This document shows positions 24,436 to 29,509 of a stretch of 29,509 bases of DNA, one piece after another. A program made the translations under genes and the position numbers. Origin of the DNA: JBLHUT01 sp047629975. GTDB lineage: Bacteria; Pseudomonadota; Alphaproteobacteria; Rhodobacterales; Rhodobacteraceae. Position 1 is the first letter of the stretch, and each line of letters begins with the position of its first letter. The stretch lies in NCBI GenBank assembly GCA_047629975.1, contig JBLHUT010000011.1:1-29509 (forward strand), given 5' to 3'. The notes below the pieces were generated by a model. It was not told the origin of the DNA. It did no database searches and saw only the letters and a list, made by a program, of their open reading frames with translations.

Positions 24436-24467
24436 CAAAAAGAAAAGAGCGGGCCGAAGCCCGCTCT
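24436..24467 (-). terminator. Rho-independent terminator of the porin gene
   Basis: On the minus strand AGAGCGGGC, loop TTCG and GCCCGCTCT form a perfect 9-pair stem (24446-24467) followed by TTTCTTTTT-type bases (24445 downward). It lies 24 bases after the porin stop. This is a textbook terminator with a stable TTCG loop. Confidence 0.93.
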
Positions 24468-24490
24468 TCTGTCTAAAAAATCCGTTAGGA

Positions 24491-25345
24491 TTAGAAGGAC
24501 ATTGCAACGCCGATTTCGGCACGCACTACGTCGTTGACCGAACCAAGTGCGCCTTGAACAGTAGCACCGCCACCGAGGTTGTACTTAACACCAACACCGA
24601 AGGAACCGTCTGCAAGCACAGCGCCAGCAGGAGTGAAGTCGGCATCAGCGAAACCAGCGGACAATGTCATGTCGCCCATGGTGTAATCCACGGCCACTGC
24701 ATAGGCTTGGTTGTCGTTCAATTCGAAGTCAGCGTAGATTGCTGTCACTTTGATTGCGTCGAATGTGCCAACAACTTTCAGTGTCAGCTCGTCCATGTCA
24801 GCGGCAGTAGAAGTATAACCGATACCGGCAGAAACCATGCCGAAGTTATAAGTTGCGCCGATGCCGAAGCTATCGGTCGCGTTGCCGACGTCAGCCGATG
24901 CCGAGAAGGACAGGTCGCCGAAAGATGCGCTGTAGTTGACGTTGTGGTTGTCTGCGTACAGGTCTTCAACTGTGTCGTCGAAGTCGATACCAGCGTTACC
25001 GAAGTCACCGATGCCGCCAAGTTCGCCAGCTTCGCCAACAGCACCCATGGAGATTTTGCCGAATGCGCCGGAGATGTACACGCTTGTGTCATCGTTTGCG
25101 AGTGCGCCGTTGTCGTTGACGATGTGGTTGGTGCCTGCGCCGAATGTCAGGCCACCATCAGTTTCGCCGGACATGGAGAAGTTGATGTTTACGTCCGCGT
25201 CTGTCTGGACTTCGTCAGCAGCACCACCGCCACGGTTCTCTTGGTAGTTGAGGCCCATGAATGCGGAGCCGGAGATGGACACTTCTGCGGCAGCAAAGCC
25301 AGCAGAGAATGCAAGAACGGTTGTGGTGAGAAGAATCTTTTTCAT
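24491..25345 (-). CDS. Outer-membrane porin (alphaproteobacterial type)
   Basis: The 284-residue protein has a signal peptide MKKILLTTTVLAFSAGFAAA with cleavage before EVSISG. The mature part is a chain of alternating polar and apolar strands with many G, D, N and S residues and no cysteine, ending in F (VAMSF), the outer-membrane assembly signal. The opening strand VSISGSAFMGLNYQE is typical of small alphaproteobacterial porins of 16 strands. It should form a trimeric pore for small solutes. It has its own strong terminator, which suggests high expression. The opposite strand has a 340-codon open frame that I reject as an antisense shadow. Confidence 0.92.
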   Translation of the reverse strand: MKKILLTTTVLAFSAGFAAAEVSISGSAFMGLNYQENRGGGAADEVQTDADVNINFSMSGETDGGLTFGAGTNHIVNDNGALANDDTSVYISGAFGKISMGAVGEAGELGGIGDFGNAGIDFDDTVEDLYADNHNVNYSASFGDLSFSASADVGNATDSFGIGATYNFGMVSAGIGYTSTAADMDELTLKVVGTFDAIKVTAIYADFELNDNQAYAVAVDYTMGDMTLSAGFADADFTPAGAVLADGSFGVGVKYNLGGGATVQGALGSVNDVVRAEIGVAMSF

Positions 25346-25607
25346 CGGGTTTTCCCTCGTGTGTCATGGTTGCACCGCAATCCGTTGGTCCGGCTTGGGC
25401 ATGAGCGCTTATTCACTCTTGGGGGGTGTGATTGCAAGAACGACGAACGCTGCCTTTCACGCCTCCGTTTGATTGATGCAGCTTTGCCACAGTTGGCCGC
25501 GGGGCGGAGTGGCGGCAAGAGTGCGGCCATTACAATAGAGGCGAAAAACCTTGCTGGTGAAAAATGCCTCCGTTAGACATGTGCGAAATGGCATGGGGCG
25601 TCGAAAT

Positions 25608-26123
25608 ATGAAGCTTTCTTTAATATTGCGGGCGTTTTGCACGGCCGGACTTGTTTTGACGCTTGCCGGATGTGGCGGGCCGAGCGGTTTGGGATCAATT
25701 GGCAGCGGTCTGTTCGGTAATAATGACCAGCCCGCCGCAGAAAATGCAGCACCGCAAACACAGACGCAGGCGGCACCCGAATCGACAATCTGGGACCTGA
25801 TCGGGAATCAGGATGACCCCAGCACCAAGGTCGCGGTGAACAGATACCTGTGGAATGCGTCGTTGGAGATTCTGAACTTTTTGCCGATCCAGTCGGTCGA
25901 TCCGTTCTCGGGGGTGATCGTGACGGGTTACGGCACGCCTCCCGGTGGTGGTCGGGCGTACCGGGCCACTATACTTGTAAATGATCCGGCACTGGACGCG
26001 CGGTCGTTGAAACTGGCGCTGGCGACGCGGGCCGGACCGGTAAGTGCGGATACGCAACGCGCGGTCGAGGATGCGATCCTGACACGGGCGCGTCAGCTGC
26101 GGATCCGTGACGGCGATCTATAG
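25608..26123 (+). CDS. DUF3576 family lipoprotein
   Basis: The 171-residue product begins MKLSLILRAFCTAGLVLTLAGCGG, a lipoprotein signal with lipobox LAGC (acylated Cys at residue 22). After a Pro/Gln/Ala-rich linker, the conserved part IWDLIGNQDDPSTKVAVNRYLWNASLEILNFLPIQSVDPFSGVIVTGYG matches DUF3576. Its function is unknown; envelope location is inferred from the lipobox. ATG 25608 was chosen for the lipoprotein signal. An earlier ATG at 25593 adds only MGRRN. A strong hairpin at 26148-26178 separates it from leuS. DUF3576 next to leuS-lptE-holA is frequent in alphaproteobacteria as I recall. Confidence 0.88.
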   Translation: MKLSLILRAFCTAGLVLTLAGCGGPSGLGSIGSGLFGNNDQPAAENAAPQTQTQAAPESTIWDLIGNQDDPSTKVAVNRYLWNASLEILNFLPIQSVDPFSGVIVTGYGTPPGGGRAYRATILVNDPALDARSLKLALATRAGPVSADTQRAVEDAILTRARQLRIRDGDL

Positions 26124-26147
26124 ACGCTGCTGCGCAATAGGATTATC

Positions 26148-26178
26148 AAAACGCCGGGCCTGTTGGTCCGGTGTTTTT
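26148..26178 (+). terminator. Terminator or attenuator just before leuS
   Basis: AAAACGCCGGGCC (26148-26160), loop TGTT and GGTCCGGTGTTTT (26165-26177) form a 13-pair stem including two G-T pairs, ending in TTTTT. It lies after the DUF3576 stop and only 22 bases before the leuS ATG, which leaves no room for a promoter between the hairpin and leuS. Confidence 0.75.
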
Positions 26179-26200
26179 GTATCAAGCCCAAGGAACCGCA

Positions 26201-28747
26201 ATGTCCCGACTGATCCCCTCTGAAATCGAGCCGAAATGGCAGGACGCCTGGGAAAAGGCGGGCACGTTCACGGCAACGCGGGATGCGGACAAGCCAAAGT
26301 ACTATGTGCTCGAGATGTTTCCCTATCCGTCGGGGCGCATCCACATGGGTCATGTGCGCAATTACACGATGGGCGATGTGGTGGCGCGGTACAAAAGCGC
26401 GTGCGGGTTCAGCGTGCTGCACCCGATGGGTTGGGATGCCTTCGGGATGCCGGCCGAGAATGCCGCGATGGCGATCGGTGGCCACCCCAAGGAATGGACC
26501 TATAACAACATCGCCATAATGCGCGCCCAGATGAAGCCGCTGGGCCTGTCGATCGACTGGAGCCGCGAATTCGCGACCTGCGACCCCGAGTATTACGGAC
26601 AACAGCAATCCATGTTTCTCGATTTCATGGAAAAGGGGCTGGTGTACCGCAAGAACGCGGTTGTGAACTGGGACCCCGAGGACATGACTGTTCTTGCCAA
26701 TGAGCAGGTGATCGACGGCAAGGGCTGGCGCTCTGGTGTGGCGGTCGAGCGAAAGGAGCTGACCCAGTGGTTCTTCAAGATCTCCGATTATTCGGGTGAA
26801 TTGCTTGAGGCGCTGGACGGATTGCACAACTGGCCCGAAAAGGTGCGCCTGATGCAGGCCAACTGGATCGGGAAGTCGCGGGGCTTGCAATTCGGGTTCG
26901 ACCTGACGACGCCGGTGCACGGGATCAACGAGGTCGAGGTGTACACGACACGGCCTGACACGCTGCTTGGGGCGTCTTTTATCGGGATTTCGCCGGATCA
27001 TCCTTTGGCCAAGTCGCTAGAGGCGGGTAACCCTGCGCTTGCCGCGTTCAGTGCTGAATGCCGCAAACTTGGCACATCCGAAGAAGCGATGGAAAAGGCC
27101 GAGAAGCTGGGCTTTGACACCGGATTACGGGTCAAACACCCGCTTGATCCGAATTGGGAGCTGCCGGTCTGGGTCGCGAACTTCATTTTGATGGACTATG
27201 GCACGGGGGCGGTTTTTGCCTGCCCCGCCCACGATCAGCGCGATCTGGATTTTTGCCGCAAGTACGACCTGCCGGTGATCGACACGTTCTTTGCGCTTGA
27301 GGGTGCTGCGCCAGTCGGTGCCACCGCCTTTGTGCCGCCGAAAACCGAGAAAGTCCGCTGGATTGATCACTTTGCCGGGCTGACGGTTGCCACCGGACAA
27401 GAGGCGATTGATGCGACGATTGATTTCGTCGAGGCGGCGGGCTGGGGCAAGGGCGTCACGCAGTACCGTTTGCGCGACTGGGGATTGTCGCGGCAACGCT
27501 ATTGGGGCTGCCCCATTCCGGTTGTGCATTGCGATATCTGCGGTGTGGTGCCGGAAAAGAAAGAGAACCTGCCGATCGCGCTGCCCGATGATGTGACATT
27601 TGATCAACCGGGCAATCCGCTTGACCGTCACCCGACGTGGCGCAACGTGGATTGTCCCGCCTGTGGTGCGGCGGCGCGCCGCGAGACCGACACGATGGAT
27701 ACGTTTGTTGATTCGTCGTGGTATTATGCACGCTTTACATCGCCCGATGCGGCCACGCCAACCGATCTTGATGATGCGGCGTACTGGATGAATGTGGATC
27801 AGTACATCGGCGGCATCGAACACGCGATTTTGCACCTGCTGTATTCGCGGTTCTTTGCGCGCGCGATGCGTATTTGTGGCCACCTGCCGGAGTCCGCGAT
27901 CGAGCCGTTCAATGCGTTGTTCACGCAAGGGATGGTCACTCACGAGATTTACCAGACCCGCGATGCAAAAGGCCGGCCTGTCTATCACCTGCCCGAGAAT
28001 GTGACCGACGGAAAGCTGGCCGATGGCACGCAGGTCGAGGTTATCCCTTCGGCCAAAATGTCGAAATCCAAAAAGAACGTGGTCGATCCGGTGAACATCA
28101 TCGAATCGTTCGGGGCCGATACCGCGCGCTGGTTCGTTATGTCCGACAGCCCGCCCGAGCGGGATGTGGAGTGGACGGCCTCTGGCGCCGAGGCGGCGTT
28201 CCGCCATCTGGGGCGCGTCTACCGGATTGCCGCCGAACTGGTCGAGGCCACCGATGCGGGCACCGCCGCTGACGATGATGCGCTGGCCCGTGCCTGTGCG
28301 CGCGCCATCGTCGATGTTACCGAAGGGATCGAGGGGTTTGCGTTCAACACCTCGGTGGCAAAGCTGTATACCTTTACCAACACCGTCGCAAAATCAAAGG
28401 CCTCTGCCGCGGTGCGCCGCGATGCCATGAAGGTGATGGCCCAGTTGATGCAGCCGATGACCCCCCACGTGGCCGAAGAAATCTGGTCGATCCTTGGTGG
28501 TGCAGGTTTGGCTGCGAATGCGCCGTGGCCGACGGCGGCACCTGAATTGCTGGTGGAACAAAGCATTACCCTGCCCATTCAGGTCAACGGCAAGCGGCGC
28601 GCCGAAATTACCGTAGCGGCCGATGCCAGCAAGGAAGAGATTGAAAAGATCGCCCTTGCGAACGAAGCTGTGGTGCGGGTGTTGGACGGCGCGACCCCGA
28701 AAAAGGTCATTGTGGTGCCGGGGCGGATTGTGAATGTGGTTGCCTGA
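26201..28747 (+). CDS. leuS: Leucyl-tRNA synthetase
   Basis: The 848-residue class I synthetase joins leucine to tRNA-Leu. The HIGH-type motif is H48-M-G-H51 in YPSGRIHMGHVRN, and KMSKS is at 619-623 in AKMSKSKKNVVDP. The editing (CP1) domain is about 220-420, with TTRPDTLLGASFIG and ACPAHDQRDLDF. The anticodon-binding and C-terminal domains end at RIVNVVA. ATG 26201 has AAGGAA just upstream; the earlier frame adds ten non-family residues. lptE starts inside its 3' end and holA follows, the conserved leuS-lptE-holA operon known from E. coli. Confidence 0.98.
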   Translation: MSRLIPSEIEPKWQDAWEKAGTFTATRDADKPKYYVLEMFPYPSGRIHMGHVRNYTMGDVVARYKSACGFSVLHPMGWDAFGMPAENAAMAIGGHPKEWTYNNIAIMRAQMKPLGLSIDWSREFATCDPEYYGQQQSMFLDFMEKGLVYRKNAVVNWDPEDMTVLANEQVIDGKGWRSGVAVERKELTQWFFKISDYSGELLEALDGLHNWPEKVRLMQANWIGKSRGLQFGFDLTTPVHGINEVEVYTTRPDTLLGASFIGISPDHPLAKSLEAGNPALAAFSAECRKLGTSEEAMEKAEKLGFDTGLRVKHPLDPNWELPVWVANFILMDYGTGAVFACPAHDQRDLDFCRKYDLPVIDTFFALEGAAPVGATAFVPPKTEKVRWIDHFAGLTVATGQEAIDATIDFVEAAGWGKGVTQYRLRDWGLSRQRYWGCPIPVVHCDICGVVPEKKENLPIALPDDVTFDQPGNPLDRHPTWRNVDCPACGAAARRETDTMDTFVDSSWYYARFTSPDAATPTDLDDAAYWMNVDQYIGGIEHAILHLLYSRFFARAMRICGHLPESAIEPFNALFTQGMVTHEIYQTRDAKGRPVYHLPENVTDGKLADGTQVEVIPSAKMSKSKKNVVDPVNIIESFGADTARWFVMSDSPPERDVEWTASGAEAAFRHLGRVYRIAAELVEATDAGTAADDDALARACARAIVDVTEGIEGFAFNTSVAKLYTFTNTVAKSKASAAVRRDAMKVMAQLMQPMTPHVAEEIWSILGGAGLAANAPWPTAAPELLVEQSITLPIQVNGKRRAEITVAADASKEEIEKIALANEAVVRVLDGATPKKVIVVPGRIVNVVA

Positions 28748-29222
28748 TCGACGCGGTTTCTTTCTGGGGTGTGCGGCTCTTGGCGGGTGCGGGTTTGCTC
28801 CGGCCTATGGGCCGGGGGGGAGTGGCGACCGCCTGCGCGGGCAAATTCTGGTGGCGGCACCCGAAGACCGCGAGGATTTCACCTTTACCAAGCGGATCGA
28901 GGATCGTTTGGGGCGCAATCAAGCAGCACTTTTCGGGTTGGAGTACAAGATCACGACCCGGAGTGACGGGCTGGCGATTACGGCCACTCAGGAAACACAA
29001 CGCTACAACCTTGTGGGCAGCGTGCAATATTCGGTCGTTGATCGCGCTACCGCAGCAGAATTGACCACGAACACGGTGCAAACGTTTACGTCCTATTCGG
29101 CGACAGGAACAACCGTTGCAACGCGCGCCGCCGAGCGGGACGCGTATGCGCGGCTGACGCTGATACTGGCTGATCTGGTGATCACGCAGATGATCGCGTC
29201 TGGCGTGGACTGGTTGCCGTGA
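28734..29222 (+). CDS. lptE: LPS assembly lipoprotein LptE
   Basis: The 162-residue protein starts MWLPDRRGFFLGCAALGGCGFAPAYG. The lipobox is LGGC (Cys at residue 19), and the preceding RRGFFLG resembles a twin-arginine signal. The rest (DREDFTFTKRIEDRLG, YNLVGSVQYSVVDRATAAEL, AERDAYARLTLILADLVITQMIA) fits alphaproteobacterial LptE. It plugs the LptD barrel that inserts LPS in the outer membrane. ATG 28734 overlaps leuS by 14 bases; a TTG at 28740 is possible. It connects functionally with lptCAB 23 kb away. holA begins in its stop codon (GTGA). Confidence 0.9.
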   Translation: MWLPDRRGFFLGCAALGGCGFAPAYGPGGSGDRLRGQILVAAPEDREDFTFTKRIEDRLGRNQAALFGLEYKITTRSDGLAITATQETQRYNLVGSVQYSVVDRATAAELTTNTVQTFTSYSATGTTVATRAAERDAYARLTLILADLVITQMIASGVDWLP

Positions 29223-29509
29223 AACTCTCGGCCCGCGATGCACAGGCGATCTTTGCCAAACCAGATACAAACCGTGCGGCGATGTTGATCTATGGGCAGG
29301 ATGCGATGCGGGTGGCGTTGAAGCGTCAGGAGTTTCTGGAAAACCTGCTGGGCAAGAGTGCAGACGAGGAAATGCGTCTGACACGTATTGCCGGTGCTGA
29401 TTTGCGTCGCGACCCAAGTGCGTTGCAAGATGCGGTGCGCGCGGTCGGGTTTTTTCCGGGGCAGCGTGCGGTGTTGGTCGACGAAGCCACCGACGGTTTG
29501 TCCGACATT
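29219..29509 (+). CDS. holA: DNA polymerase III delta subunit (partial, runs off right edge)
   Basis: Only the first 97 residues are seen, starting at GTG 29219, which overlaps the lptE stop (GTGA). MKLSARDAQAIFAKPDTNRAAMLIYGQDAMRVALKR fits the HolA N-terminus, where YGQD-x-MRV-x-x-KR takes the place of the usual GxDxGL-type loop. VGFFPGQRAVLVDEATDGLSD corresponds to the region that in other HolA proteins carries the Walker B-like strand. The subunit opens the beta clamp during loading. The call is supported by the leuS-lptE-holA order. The alanine and methionine in the loop after GQD mark a divergent form. Confidence 0.88.
   Translation, partial: MKLSARDAQAIFAKPDTNRAAMLIYGQDAMRVALKRQEFLENLLGKSADEEMRLTRIAGADLRRDPSALQDAVRAVGFFPGQRAVLVDEATDGLSDI

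Noticed and set aside
24554..25576. 340-codon open frame antisense to the porin gene
   Set aside because: The translation is rich in Cys, Val and His with no family pattern, and it mirrors a strongly supported porin with its own terminator. The frame is open because of the porin's codon bias.
25346..25607. TTGCAA / GAATAA pair as porin promoter
   Set aside because: Spacing is acceptable on the minus strand but both boxes are weak; not enough to call a promoter.
27125..28207. 360-codon open frame antisense to leuS
   Set aside because: Rich in Arg and His, no domain, and fully inside a clear leuS.

Overview
This window looks like a stretch of chromosome from an alphaproteobacterium of the Rhodobacterales (Roseobacter/Rhodobacteraceae type). 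The evidence is gene content and order (rnd-kdsD-lptC-lptA-lptB-hpf-ptsN without rpoN; a DUF3576 lipoprotein before leuS-lptE-holA; a DUF2794 gene), a VPLPA-type C-terminal sorting tail, a small alphaproteobacterial porin, and moderately GC-rich coding sequence with frequent GTGA/ATGA start-stop overlaps. This assignment is an inference from recognised families, not from a database search. Thirty-one protein-coding genes are supported, two of them cut by the window edges. I found no tRNA, rRNA, insertion sequence, phage gene or CRISPR array.

Layout. 1-2283 (minus): the 5' part of an HTH plus PBP-like regulator and a secreted AGE-type (alpha/alpha)6-barrel protein with a VPLPA-CTERM tail. 2422-7286 (plus): an RNase D-like exonuclease, then an envelope operon for Kdo and LPS export (kdsD, lptC, lptA, lptB), then hpf (ribosome hibernation) and ptsN. 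7296-11040 (minus): galE, galU, kdsB and cysQ, i.e. nucleotide-sugar supply and PAP turnover. 11340-14269 (plus): an ABC transporter and an HlyD-type adaptor of a type I secretion system with no substrate or TolC gene in view. 14450-17535: nadM-Nudix (minus), asd (plus), beta-carbonic anhydrase (minus). 17685-20415 (plus): a degenerate Hpt-like protein, an M17 aminopeptidase and an SH3-NlpC/P60 hydrolase that starts right after the aminopeptidase stop codon. 20531-21997 (minus): DUF2794 and an OmpR-type response regulator, separated by a 435-base structured spacer. 22168-23726 (plus): ribA and an L,D-transpeptidase-fold protein. 23730-25345 (minus): yggS and a porin. 25608-end (plus): DUF3576 lipoprotein, leuS, lptE and the start of holA.

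How the genes fit together. Much of the window serves the outer envelope. KdsD and KdsB act at two steps of CMP-Kdo synthesis, LptA/B/C and LptE belong to the LPS export bridge, and GalU/GalE make UDP-sugars. The porin, the YkuD protein and the NlpC/P60 protein act on or in the envelope or peptidoglycan. The rest is core metabolism (Asd, RibA, NadM, carbonic anhydrase, LeuS, HolA).

No wholly new multi-gene system stands out. The least ordinary signals are: (i) a composite two-hairpin element with conserved flanking words found at two convergent gene junctions; (ii) an Hpt-like protein with arginine at the expected phospho-histidine position; (iii) a type I secretion ATPase that appears to lack the H-loop histidine; (iv) an AGE-family protein with an exosortase-type tail; and (v) a hairpin-rich spacer between the DUF2794 and response-regulator genes.
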